Shown here piece by piece: positions 20,658-28,766 of a DNA stretch of 64,000 bases (position 1 is the stretch's first letter; each line of letters begins with the position of its first letter). The notes below the pieces were generated by a model. The model made no database searches and was not told the origin of the DNA. It was given only the letters and a program-made list of their open reading frames with translations. The stretch is from a virus: positions 1 to 64,000 of IMG/VR virus record IMGVR_UViG_3300017971_000277; one strand, 5' to 3'. Made by a program: the position numbers and the translations under genes.

Positions 20658-22979
20658 TCAGGAGACTGCATGTTTGTAGAACGCTTGCCGCGCAAGATCG
20701 GACTTGATGGTGATGGTGCGTCGTGCGTTGGGGCGATTTCTTGCCTTGCTGATGAACAAGGTCGTCAGCCCTTCCGCGTGCTCCTTCTTGGTCCGGTTGA
20801 GAGAGATGATGATGTCGGCGATCTGGACCTTCGCGATCGAGCCGCCGATGTGCTCTTGGTCCGCTACTGTCGCCTCAGAGCCGCCGCGGTTTGCGTGAGC
20901 GCCTGTCCAAATGGACAACTCCTCCTCGACTGCCCATCCACGAACGTTGGTGTAGATCTCCTTGCCAGCCGCGTAAAGCTGATCGCCGCGAAACTGACCC
21001 TCTGGGGCTAACTCCTCAGCCTGGTCCAAGATGATGAGGTGGGGGTAGAAGTTCTCGGTGTTGCGGACGATCTCGAGGTGTCGCTTCAGGTCGCTGAGGC
21101 GCGTTGATCCACCAGGGAATTGCTTGATCCGCACGTCTCCACCGAAGCGGAACCAAGTCCGCATCGCCCTCGAGATCTCCGCCTCGTTGCTGAGTTGCTT
21201 CTTCGTCAGGCCAGCTACGCGTTGATCGATGCGGTCTTGGTAGTCTTCTTCGCTCTCCTCGAGCGTGTAGACCATGACCCGCTTTCCCTGCATCACAGCG
21301 GCTACGAGAAGGTGAACCATCGCAGTCGTGTTATGCGTGACGATGTGGTCGTCCGTCACGTATAGCCTGTCTGCTGCGGAGACAGAGATGCACTGCACCT
21401 CCTTCTCACCGACCAACTCAATGGACCTAACGAAGAGCTTCTTCTCCCGCACCTTCTTCAAGCGAACGCGAGAAGCTTTCCGCTCCAGCCAAAACGGGTT
21501 GTCCGTTAGACCAAAGAGGGTAACGCGGTAGGACTTGCGCCCATTTCGCTTCTCCCCGTTGTGTGTATAGGTCGTCGTGCGGCTTGCGATGGAAGCCTGC
21601 ATTCCCAGACCTCGAATCAGGTCTAGAACTTGCTCGGCTAGAACTTCGCTGGTGGTCGTCCATGTAGGAGTTCCTTCTTTCCCACACGTCCCATCCGAGT
21701 CCATGAGTCCACGCAAGAACTCAAGACGCTGCTCACGCGAAGCCACCAGATAGTCGTGTGGTGCGTGTTTCTCCCACGAGCGCTTCCCCGTAAGGCCGAG
21801 TTTGCGCAGTTGTTGCAGAAGCTCATTCGTATGCGGTCCGGAGTTCACGCACTCTGCGTTTGAGATACGCCAGTCCACGCCCTGAACCCATTTGATGCTT
21901 AGACCAACGGACGCGACATTGTCCTGCACCCGGTCAAGAACATCCTGATCCGGGTTTGAGAGTCGGATGCCGTCTTTCGCGATGTGTGCATCTCCGAGAA
22001 GAATACCCAAGAGCCACGGATCGATGGGTAATTCCCTCTCTCGCCCCCACTGACCGGAATGAACCGGGATGGTGATCGGTCGGCTGGACGAACGATCCAA
22101 CTTCTCTCGTATCTCGTCAGTAGAAAGAACCTTCACCTCTGTCCACGACGAGCGCTCAACCTGCCACAAGTGCTCGCCGCAGCACTCCGTGCTTCGACCG
22201 TCCGAAAACAGGACACGGTAGACCGGCTTCTTTCCTTGCGGAAACACTCCAGTTACCGCACTCAATCGACCATCCGTGGAAGCGACGACATCACCGACCT
22301 CGATGTCTCCCATCGTCTTCCATCCGTCGTCCGTAAGGATCTTGCTCGCTAGCGGCTGTGCTTTGCCGATACTCGAACGCTGCGAGAGGAGCACACCTAG
22401 CTCACCCGGCTTGATGCCATCGATCAGGCGATCTAGCTCTGGAATCAGAGTCCAGATCGACTCCTTGTGCTGCTCCTCTCTCCGCTTGATGCGTGCAGCA
22501 ACATCGCGCATCCCCTGTCCGAGAGAAAAGCTCCTCTCCGCCCGATAGACGACAAGCTCGTGAAGGATCTTCTCCGCATTCTCGAACTCACCCTGCTTGA
22601 TGTGCTTCGCGAGACTGGGAAGCCTGCGCTGGAACTTTTGGTTCCGAAAGAAGCGCGCATGGGCACGGAGAAGAAAACTACGGTTCTGAAGCTCAAGCGC
22701 GAAGATCCGATCGAGGTACTCCCGAATCGGACCTAGGTCGATCGTGTTGACCTTCTGGCCTAGACGCTCAAGCTCGGTGTAGATCAACTCCCCGGGAGGA
22801 GAGCCGTGCTCGAGCCCAAACGCCTGAGCGACACGAACGACTCTCTGCGCGTTGTCCGACGTGAAAAGCTCGGGGACAACGTCTTCGCGAACCTCCTGAT
22901 AGAAGGTGTTGTCGCGAAGGAAGTGCGAGACGTAGTGGCGCTGGAAGTGCTCGTCAAAGCCCCAGGTCTGCTGTTCCAT
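20658..22979 (-). CDS. dnaB-like: DnaB-like replicative helicase interrupted by an intein
   Basis: 773 aa precursor; the spliced helicase would be about 429 aa. Extein N-part (1-206) holds the DnaB N-terminal helical domain and the start of the RecA-like core, ending SQRSSIGK. C-part (551-773) resumes TTAMVHLLVA, restoring the Walker A SSIGKTT, followed by Walker B LIILDQAEEL and later RecA-fold motifs. It unwinds the fork and precedes the primase and C5 methyltransferase genes. First gene of the leftward replication operon, downstream of a candidate promoter at 23011-23039. Confidence 0.92.
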   Translation of the reverse strand: MEQQTWGFDEHFQRHYVSHFLRDNTFYQEVREDVVPELFTSDNAQRVVRVAQAFGLEHGSPPGELIYTELERLGQKVNTIDLGPIREYLDRIFALELQNRSFLLRAHARFFRNQKFQRRLPSLAKHIKQGEFENAEKILHELVVYRAERSFSLGQGMRDVAARIKRREEQHKESIWTLIPELDRLIDGIKPGELGVLLSQRSSIGKAQPLASKILTDDGWKTMGDIEVGDVVASTDGRLSAVTGVFPQGKKPVYRVLFSDGRSTECCGEHLWQVERSSWTEVKVLSTDEIREKLDRSSSRPITIPVHSGQWGRERELPIDPWLLGILLGDAHIAKDGIRLSNPDQDVLDRVQDNVASVGLSIKWVQGVDWRISNAECVNSGPHTNELLQQLRKLGLTGKRSWEKHAPHDYLVASREQRLEFLRGLMDSDGTCGKEGTPTWTTTSEVLAEQVLDLIRGLGMQASIASRTTTYTHNGEKRNGRKSYRVTLFGLTDNPFWLERKASRVRLKKVREKKLFVRSIELVGEKEVQCISVSAADRLYVTDDHIVTHNTTAMVHLLVAAVMQGKRVMVYTLEESEEDYQDRIDQRVAGLTKKQLSNEAEISRAMRTWFRFGGDVRIKQFPGGSTRLSDLKRHLEIVRNTENFYPHLIILDQAEELAPEGQFRGDQLYAAGKEIYTNVRGWAVEEELSIWTGAHANRGGSEATVADQEHIGGSIAKVQIADIIISLNRTKKEHAEGLTTLFISKARNRPNARRTITIKSDLARQAFYKHAVS
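21330..22361 (-). mobile_element. Intein with LAGLIDADG endonuclease in the helicase Walker A
   Basis: 344 residues. It starts with Ala (AQPLASKILTDDGWKTMGDI), so it is an Ala1-type intein, includes GDIEVGD and ECCGEHLW (blocks A and B), two LAGLIDADG-like motifs (LLGILLGDAHI and LEFLRGLMDSDG), and ends ISVSAADRLYVTDDHIVTHN before extein Thr. Insertion between Lys and Thr of the P-loop is a classic DnaB intein site. Removal rebuilds a perfect Walker A, so splicing is probably required for helicase activity. Confidence 0.92.
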
Positions 22980-23010
22980 ATTTCTCGGTCTGCTTAGGTC
23001 TGCGGGTCAG

Positions 23011-23039
23011 ACTATACTGCCGCACCGACAGCGAAGCAA
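23011..23039 (-). promoter_or_regulatory. Candidate sigma70-like promoter for the replication operon
   Basis: On the minus strand, TTGCTT (23034-23039), a 17-base spacer, then TATAGT (23011-23016). It lies about 30 bases before the helicase ATG in the gap between divergent genes. The same AT-rich core reads TATACT on the plus strand, but no good -35 was found there for the methyltransferase block. Confidence 0.45.
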
Positions 23040-23070
23040 GTATCCTTCTAACTCTTAAAGGTGAAGCGAG

Positions 23071-23607
23071 ATGGGCAGAGAGAACTTCAGCGACAAAGAG
23101 GCACAGCGCTGCGATTGGCAGACCCCGCCTGAACTTCTCCAGCCGATTCGAAAGTATTTCGGTGGTCCGATTCCGCTCGACCCCGCTACCGCACCCGACA
23201 ACCCCACCGAAGCCTTGCTCTTCTACACGGAAGAGAACAACGGACTAGCGCAGGAGTGGAACTCGCCTTGGTTCTGCAACCCGCCATTCTCGACCGGGCT
23301 AAAGGACTGGCTCAAGAAGTTCCACGAGGAAAGCGTGACCTATGGTCGTCCTGGGATAGCCGTCCTTCCTTGCGGATCCGGCAGGCCAGGAACCCGTTAC
23401 TACTACGACCACTTCTGGGGATGCGACGAGATCGACATCATCTGCTGGGTCAAGGGCAGGATCAGCTTTCTTTTGCCGGACGGAACGCCTGGTCCACGGA
23501 ACAACTACCCCACCAAGATCGTCGGTTACTGCGTCGAGGATCCCGGCCATTTCGTCTCGTGCTTTGGGCACTTAGGGCGATGCACGGGAATCACGTTGCT
23601 CGACTAA
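23071..23607 (+). CDS. Phage N6-adenine DNA methyltransferase (Dam-like)
   Basis: 178 aa. Matches the phage DNA N6-adenine methyltransferase family: WQTPPELLQPIRKYFG near the N-terminus, IPLDPATAPDN, and the catalytic WFCNPPFS (NPPF) motif. ATG start follows an AGG-containing site. First gene of a five-gene rightward block divergent from the helicase. It probably methylates adenine to protect phage DNA from restriction or to mark it. Confidence 0.88.
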   Translation: MGRENFSDKEAQRCDWQTPPELLQPIRKYFGGPIPLDPATAPDNPTEALLFYTEENNGLAQEWNSPWFCNPPFSTGLKDWLKKFHEESVTYGRPGIAVLPCGSGRPGTRYYYDHFWGCDEIDIICWVKGRISFLLPDGTPGPRNNYPTKIVGYCVEDPGHFVSCFGHLGRCTGITLLD

Positions 23608-23649
23608 AGTAGACATCCACGCTGCCCGATAAGGGCGTAGGAGGTGTCT

Positions 23650-23880
23650 ATGAGCTTGCTTTCTTCGCCGCCCGAGTGGGCTTCGTGGTGGACCTACCGA
23701 CAGATCGCTGCGTTCTTTTCGGAGCAGCTTTCTCCGCTGACGATCTGCCAACTGATGGTGGCTCGAGCAGACTTCGAAGGTCGCGATCCGCTCGTCAGCC
23801 AGATGTGGCACAAGCTCGATTTCTGCGCGCAAGCCGAGATCGCTCAGGCTGTTTGCGAGTTCGAAGAGGATATGCCGTAG
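23650..23880 (+). CDS. Hypothetical protein (76 aa)
   Basis: ATG with GGAGG upstream gives MSLLSSPPEWASWWTYR. The sequence WTYRQIAAFFSEQLSPLTI could form a short helix-turn-helix, but the match is weak. Soluble, helical, two cysteines. Part of the rightward block behind the adenine methyltransferase. Confidence 0.65.
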   Translation: MSLLSSPPEWASWWTYRQIAAFFSEQLSPLTICQLMVARADFEGRDPLVSQMWHKLDFCAQAEIAQAVCEFEEDMP

Positions 23881-23955
23881 GTTCTTACGAAAATTCTCGT
23901 TCTTGTCTTGCGTAGGTTTCAAACATTTAATACTGTTTGGAGCACGGAGGACGAA

Positions 23956-24225
23956 ATGACTGGACGAGACGTAGAATTCGAGAACTCGATCATCGCCGCG
24001 CATGGAGCAGCGACGTTCAATCTTGTCAGCATCGGGCATACGCTTGCACTCGCAGTAGCGGAAAACCCGAACCTACTAAACAACTTTCGGGTCGAGGACG
24101 CGCTTGAGACTGTTCGAAAGGCTCTGCTTGAGGAAGAGCGTCTGAGCCCGTTCGAGTCGAGGTTCGTCCGCGACTACCGGCAGAAGATCGAGACGATCCT
24201 CTACACGGGGGAGAGGGTCCTTTGA
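23956..24225 (+). CDS. Hypothetical protein (89 aa)
   Basis: ATG with GGAGG eight bases upstream (MTGRDVEFENS). Helical, acidic protein with a C-terminal ESRFVRDYRQKIETIL helix. No recognised family. Its stop overlaps the TTG start of the next gene. Confidence 0.65.
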   Translation: MTGRDVEFENSIIAAHGAATFNLVSIGHTLALAVAENPNLLNNFRVEDALETVRKALLEEERLSPFESRFVRDYRQKIETILYTGERVL

Positions 24226-24626
24226 AGACGAGAGAAGAGCTTCGCTGTGACTTCTGCCAGAAGTTCGGCCCTCGGTGGCAGTTCCCTGTCGAGCAGGAGC
24301 AGATCCATCTTGTCACCTACGTCGAAAACGACAGGCAGAAGAAGCACTACGCCCTAGGCTGCTGGTGCGCTTGCACACCGTGCTCGCAGTTGGTCATGCG
24401 CGGAAACATCCAGAGACTCGCTGAGAAGGCTGTAGACGGCATAATGGAGCGGAAGGGGGAGCACACGTTCCCGAAGCCTCTGATGGTCGAGGCGTTCAAG
24501 GGGATCATGGCGAAGCTGCTTGAGCACCTAGGGGAACGTGAGCCACTCCAAATCAAGGAGGGCTACGGAGACACCTATCATCTCGAGATCGACCCTAACG
24601 ACACCAACAACGCGGAGAACAACTAG
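24222..24626 (+). CDS. Zinc-binding protein (134 aa)
   Basis: Starts at TTG overlapping the previous stop (TTGA), with GGGGGAGAGGG upstream. Begins LRCDFCQKFGPRWQFPV and later has GCWCACTPCSQLVMRGN: two cysteine pairs that most likely bind one zinc, in a layout I recognise from small bacterial and phage proteins of unknown function. The C-terminal third is helical and acidic. Confidence 0.65.
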   Translation: MKTREELRCDFCQKFGPRWQFPVEQEQIHLVTYVENDRQKKHYALGCWCACTPCSQLVMRGNIQRLAEKAVDGIMERKGEHTFPKPLMVEAFKGIMAKLLEHLGEREPLQIKEGYGDTYHLEIDPNDTNNAENN

Positions 24627-24871
24627 TGAAGCAATTCAGCCTAGGGGAGCTTTTCAGCGACGAGGTCTTGCTTCGCGCTTACTGCATCGGCCCGAACTTC
24701 TACCAGCTTCTCGAGGAGATCGTGAAGCCACGCATGAGCGAGATCAACGAAGTCACGGGTCAGGAAAACGACCCGCACTACGTCACCCACGTCCTGATCC
24801 ACGCTCTCGGCGTCTACACCGTCGCGATGGCTGTCGAGAACGCGGAGAATCAGAACCCGGAGCTAAATTAG
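24626..24871 (+). CDS. Hypothetical protein (81 aa)
   Basis: GTG start overlapping the preceding TAG (TAGTG). Helical (LLRAYCIGPNFYQLLEEIV, then HVLIHALGVYTVAMAVENA) with an acidic end. Function unknown. Its 3' end overlaps the 3' end of the convergent minus-strand gene by 9 bases, leaving no room for a terminator. Confidence 0.6.
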   Translation: MKQFSLGELFSDEVLLRAYCIGPNFYQLLEEIVKPRMSEINEVTGQENDPHYVTHVLIHALGVYTVAMAVENAENQNPELN

Positions 24872-25315
24872 CCCCATGCGGGCTTTGATCCCCCCGCGGT
24901 CAGCGATCTCGGGACGGAGCACTTCAGCATAGAGACTCTGAAGCTCCTCGTCGGAGCGTTCGTCGGCACTGCCAACTTCCCCCCGGCTGCCGCGGATGAA
25001 ACCGGCGAGGAGCTTCTTATTTCGAAGCTGACCGACGTGCGGACAGAGCGGAGCAAGCTCCTCGAACGCGTGCTCGATGAACCCTCGCCAGTTGGCGTCA
25101 TCCCATCGCACGGTCCAGCCCTCGATCTCAAGCCAGGCTACAACCGTCCGCGCCTGCTTGAAGATCGCCCTCTTTCGGACATCTTCCGTCAGGTTGTGCG
25201 CCCACTCACGAAGAGCCTGGTAGCCTTTCTGGCCGGCTTCTCGTCGGCAATCCTCATATACCTTGATGAAAAGCAGGACGCGCTTCTCGTCGTCGCTAAA
25301 GCCGTCGAAGATCAC
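24863..25315 (-). CDS. Hypothetical protein (150 aa)
   Basis: Unknown. GTG start overlaps the helicase stop (GTGA), so it is translated with the SF2 helicase and may assist it. Helical and charged; RNKKLLAGFIRGSRG is a basic patch. No motif identified. Confidence 0.6.
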   Translation of the reverse strand: MIFDGFSDDEKRVLLFIKVYEDCRREAGQKGYQALREWAHNLTEDVRKRAIFKQARTVVAWLEIEGWTVRWDDANWRGFIEHAFEELAPLCPHVGQLRNKKLLAGFIRGSRGEVGSADERSDEELQSLYAEVLRPEIADRGGIKARMGLI

Positions 25316-26760
25316 AGCGGATACTTCCGCCAGGGCAGGATCTCGTAGCCCTCTCGGTAGCCTTCCTGTTCAAGCGTGTTGAGGCGCTCAAGAGAGGCGG
25401 AAGCCAGAATCCGGTGCGTGGTATCGGAGAAGTCCACGTAGTCCACGTAGTCCTTCTCAGGGGCCGGCCTGAGCCCACGTCCAAGGATCTGCACGGTGAC
25501 GCGTCCAACTTCGTGAGCTACACCGCTCTTCTTTGATCCGCCGCCCTTCGTCCCTGTGGCGTTGATGATGGCTCGGATACCGGGAAGGTCTACACCCTCA
25601 CCCATGATCTCCCGCATCGCGATTACTGCATCGAGATCACCGGACCACAGGTTGCCGAGATGTTCGTCTCTAGCGTTCTGGCTGAGCTTGCCGTTGATGA
25701 AAGCCGTCTTGACCCCACCTTTGTCGAGTTGCTTCTTGAGCGCCTCTCCGTGCTTGATGCGATTCACCAGAATCAGCGTTGGCTTGTCCTCCTCCGCAAA
25801 CAGGCAGGCTGCTTGGAGGATCTTGCTGTTGCGAAACTCGTTCTGAACGACACCTCTTGAGTAGACGTGTGAGTAGGCATCGCTCTCGAACTTGGCTGAG
25901 TCCTTGGGGACTTTGACGATCCAGATACGTGGAGGCACGAGCTTCCCAAGCTCGATCAAGTCCCTAGTGGTCATGTTGAAGATCAGAGGTCCGGTCATGC
26001 CGATCAGACCAAGACCAGGCCCCTGGAAGCTTGGGGTCGCGGTCAACCCGAAACGGTAGAGGGCCGGAATCTGGTCGAAGATTCCGTGCCACTGCTTGCT
26101 CTCGAGGTGGTGGATCTCGTCTCCGATGACGACCTCGCAGGGTCCTAGAACCTTCTGCGTGCGTTTAGCGCGTTGGTGAGCATGAAGCGTCTGCACCATC
26201 GCGACGGTGACCTTCGCAGGTTCCCAAATACCGTCCCCTACACGTCCTACTACATCCCGCCCGAGCAACTCAGAGAGCACATCCGCAGTCTGGTGAAGCA
26301 GAGCCTTGCGGTGGGTGAGCCAGATCGCAGGACGGTCGTAGGAGGCCAGAATGGCTGCTCCTAGAACCGTCTTCCCTCCGCCAGTTGGAAGCTTGATGAC
26401 GCCACGACAGTTGGTGAGGGCTGCCTCGAGAGCCTCAGCCTGGTACTGGCGAAGCTCCTTGTCTCCCAGCTTGGTCACCCAGGTATCTGGGATCTCGACC
26501 TCGCGCTCGTCGTATAGCTCGTAGGGGAACTCAATCAGGTCGAGTTCCCGGCACACGTCCTCGAGAAAGCCAGTGGGGAAGTAGTAACAGCGACGGCTGT
26601 TGTCAAAAGAACGGAAGCGTTTGATCCCGTCCCAGTGCCCCTTCTTGTAGCTTTTGGCGAACCATCTTCCGTGGACCTTGTAGCTGGTCACGGAGTCGAT
26701 CGTCTTGGCAGGAAAAGCACCTTCGATGTAGGTGCGGGTCGGTCCAACGCGTAGCTTCAC
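25312..26760 (-). CDS. SF2 DNA helicase (UvsW/ComF-A-like)
   Basis: 482 aa. Helicase motifs in order: Q-like LRQYQAEALEAA (about 103-114), I LPTGGGKT, II GDEIHH, III GLTATP, IV region TLILVNRIKHG, V AMREIMGEGVDLPG, VI ILGRGLRPA. T4 UvsW and relatives unwind branched recombination intermediates and R-loops, fitting the RecA/Mre11/Rad50 set here. The GTG start has no Shine-Dalgarno motif, unusual for this genome. Confidence 0.88.
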   Translation of the reverse strand: MKLRVGPTRTYIEGAFPAKTIDSVTSYKVHGRWFAKSYKKGHWDGIKRFRSFDNSRRCYYFPTGFLEDVCRELDLIEFPYELYDEREVEIPDTWVTKLGDKELRQYQAEALEAALTNCRGVIKLPTGGGKTVLGAAILASYDRPAIWLTHRKALLHQTADVLSELLGRDVVGRVGDGIWEPAKVTVAMVQTLHAHQRAKRTQKVLGPCEVVIGDEIHHLESKQWHGIFDQIPALYRFGLTATPSFQGPGLGLIGMTGPLIFNMTTRDLIELGKLVPPRIWIVKVPKDSAKFESDAYSHVYSRGVVQNEFRNSKILQAACLFAEEDKPTLILVNRIKHGEALKKQLDKGGVKTAFINGKLSQNARDEHLGNLWSGDLDAVIAMREIMGEGVDLPGIRAIINATGTKGGGSKKSGVAHEVGRVTVQILGRGLRPAPEKDYVDYVDFSDTTHRILASASLERLNTLEQEGYREGYEILPWRKYPL

Positions 26761-26766
26761 GCGTCA

Positions 26767-26795
26767 AAGGTAGTTTCAAACCTTTAGGAAGTCAA
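26767..26795 (-). promoter_or_regulatory. Weak promoter candidate before the SF2 helicase
   Basis: TTGACT (26790-26795), 17-base spacer, TACCTT (26767-26772) on the minus strand, in the 38-base gap after the last structural gene. The predicted transcript start falls almost on the GTG, implying a leaderless message, which fits the absence of a ribosome-binding site but also weakens the call. Confidence 0.25.
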
Positions 26796-26798
26796 GCT

Positions 26799-27293
26799 CT
26801 ACGGAATCGACCCTAGGTTGTCTTGGAACCTAGAGTTGTATAGGTAGGAGAACTCAAACGAATCTCCGGGAGCGACCGGAATCGGAACACTGAAGTTCCC
26901 ACCACCCCAAAGCTGGTCAACGGCTGGGTTTGAGTTGGGGAACAAGCCAGCGTAGGAGACAAGCGCGCCGCCGATGATGTTCCCAGTCCCGGTAATGTCG
27001 AGAACGGTCGAGCCAAACCAAGAGAACTCGCTTGCGCTCAACTCCGCAAAGAAGGTCTTCGTGTGGTTGAAGAACGTCGTGACCCCGTTGGACTGCGCGG
27101 TCGAGTTGATCGTGATTGCGCCCGCGGTGAAGATCAGCGGGTACCACAAGTTGAAGTTGTTAGTCTGCGTGCGGTCACCAAAGACCGTGCGAGTTAGCCC
27201 TTGAAGCGTGACCACGTTGTGGGTGTAGCGCGAAGCGATCTGCCGACCATCGCGCATGACCCGCACGTAGATACCGGGGCGCTTAGGGCGCAT
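26799..27293 (-). CDS. Putative tail tip or fibre-associated protein (164 aa)
   Basis: Beta-rich, Asn/Thr/Phe-rich protein with few charges (TNNFNLWYPLIFTAGAITIN), typical of phage tail tip proteins. It ends the leftward structural operon and overlaps the preceding gene by 11 bases. No family recognised; the virion role is inferred from composition and position. Confidence 0.55.
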   Translation of the reverse strand: MRPKRPGIYVRVMRDGRQIASRYTHNVVTLQGLTRTVFGDRTQTNNFNLWYPLIFTAGAITINSTAQSNGVTTFFNHTKTFFAELSASEFSWFGSTVLDITGTGNIIGGALVSYAGLFPNSNPAVDQLWGGGNFSVPIPVAPGDSFEFSYLYNSRFQDNLGSIP

Positions 27294-27984
27294 TCTTCAC
27301 CCTGATCGACGCAACGATGGTCAGGTTGGTCGCCGTTCCCACGTCGGTAAACGCAGAGCCGAACTCGACGCCGAACCACAGTGCTGCCCCGGTCGTGTTG
27401 ACGAACGTCGTTGCTGTCGTTGGCGTGGTGAGGTTGGTGATTAGACGCAGGTTGGTGAAGACTGCACCGGCAGGGGACGACTGGTTCGGGAGGTCGATGA
27501 TCGCGTTGCCCTGGAACCTGTAGTGCGCCTCGCTCAGAGACGGAGAGTTGGTCAGGATCGAGAATCCGCCAAACCCGGTCAGGTTGTTTGCCGACAAGAA
27601 GATGACCGGGTCATTGGGAAAGTAGGTGTAGGACGGGCTGTTGATCGAAGTGGAGCGATCAAACGTTGCATTCGACAGTAGGTAACAGTTTCGTCGCTGA
27701 ATCTGCCCTGTCATCGCTGCGCGCGTGATCTGCTCCAACCCCTCCGCAAAGAAGAACCAGTTGGTGCAGGGAATCACCTCGAACGGGGTGTTGGGGAACG
27801 CAGATGTTGGGTCGAAGTGATTGGCGACAGGAGCGGAGAGGCTCAGATACTCAACGGTGTCTCCAAGCGTGCGGATGTTGGTTTCGTCCTGTAGACGTTG
27901 CCGCGCTCCTACCCCACCAGCCAGCAGACTACGAACATGCGCCCCCAGGAGGGATCTTCCGTCTCCGTATGGAATGTAGGTCAT
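27283..27984 (-). CDS. Putative tail tip protein (233 aa)
   Basis: Beta-rich with many Asn, Thr and Phe (VIFLSANNLTGFGGFSIL) and an N-terminal basic/helical part. Translation couples to the preceding gene (ATGA overlap). No motif recognised. The composition matches the following 164-aa protein and they may form one assembly. Confidence 0.55.
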   Translation of the reverse strand: MTYIPYGDGRSLLGAHVRSLLAGGVGARQRLQDETNIRTLGDTVEYLSLSAPVANHFDPTSAFPNTPFEVIPCTNWFFFAEGLEQITRAAMTGQIQRRNCYLLSNATFDRSTSINSPSYTYFPNDPVIFLSANNLTGFGGFSILTNSPSLSEAHYRFQGNAIIDLPNQSSPAGAVFTNLRLITNLTTPTTATTFVNTTGAALWFGVEFGSAFTDVGTATNLTIVASIRVKNAP

Positions 27985-28766
27985 GCAGGAAGCACAGCCC
28001 AGACGCGACTGTTCACGTTGTTGTCCTGCCAGACGATTCCGGGAAGGCCGGTCCCACCAGGCGGCTGCGAGATGAACAGGATGTCGTAGTCCTCAATGTA
28101 GTCGGGAGTGACGCGCCAGTCCTCGGTATCGCTTCCGTCCGTGGCTTGTAGCGCGTCCTGTCCCGTCCAAGTGAACGTGACCCCGTTGACCGTCTGCCCA
28201 TCGATTCGCGTGCGCTGAAGATCAGGAGGACGCGCTACGACCACCGTTCCGATCTCGGTGCCTGCGTTGTCGAGAAGCTGGCAGACGATTGTGTCGTCCC
28301 CGTTCTCCTTCAGGAGCGCTCTGCGAGTCGCGCCACCAGACGACGAGAAGAGCCCATAGCGGCTCGTGCTGAACGGAGTGTCTTCATAGACCCCGGTGAA
28401 GACCGCAAGGACGATGTCGCCGACACTTGGGGCTGGGACGTTCGCCGGGAAGGTGATGGTGATCGCTTTCGTGGTGAAGTCTGGGTCTTCGATCCAAAGC
28501 GAACTTGCCTCCGGGATCAGCCTCCTACCGCTGCAAAGCTGCGATGACTCGTCCACAGCATCGACTTGGACAGGCCAGTAGAAGTGCGTGTCGTTGCCGA
28601 CCGACTGCGGCGCCTTCTCGAGCCCGAACTCACCCGCCTCGTTGTCCTCTTCCCGGACCTGAAGGGTGATCTGTCTCTCGAGACGCTTGACTCGGTCCAG
28701 CAGACGACCGATGTGCGCTGCGATGAGTTCTTGTCCGAGAAGAGCCGGGAGTTCAGGTTCAGCCAT
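27981..28766 (-). CDS. Putative tail protein with N-terminal coiled coil (261 aa)
   Basis: Residues about 8-45 form an amphipathic helix (AHIGRLLDRVKRLERQITLQ), followed by a beta-rich domain (SVGDIVLAVFTGVYED) ending IVWQDNNVNSRVWAVLPA. A helix that can trimerise plus a beta domain suits a tail-tip or fibre adaptor. Start overlaps the end of the hub-like gene. Confidence 0.55.
   Translation of the reverse strand: MAEPELPALLGQELIAAHIGRLLDRVKRLERQITLQVREEDNEAGEFGLEKAPQSVGNDTHFYWPVQVDAVDESSQLCSGRRLIPEASSLWIEDPDFTTKAITITFPANVPAPSVGDIVLAVFTGVYEDTPFSTSRYGLFSSSGGATRRALLKENGDDTIVCQLLDNAGTEIGTVVVARPPDLQRTRIDGQTVNGVTFTWTGQDALQATDGSDTEDWRVTPDYIEDYDILFISQPPGGTGLPGIVWQDNNVNSRVWAVLPA

Noticed and set aside
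20647-20695. Earlier start for the cytosine methyltransferase
   Set aside because: The conserved motif I begins directly after the GTG at 20647, which has an AAAGGAG site; the upstream extension is a shadow of the helicase end.
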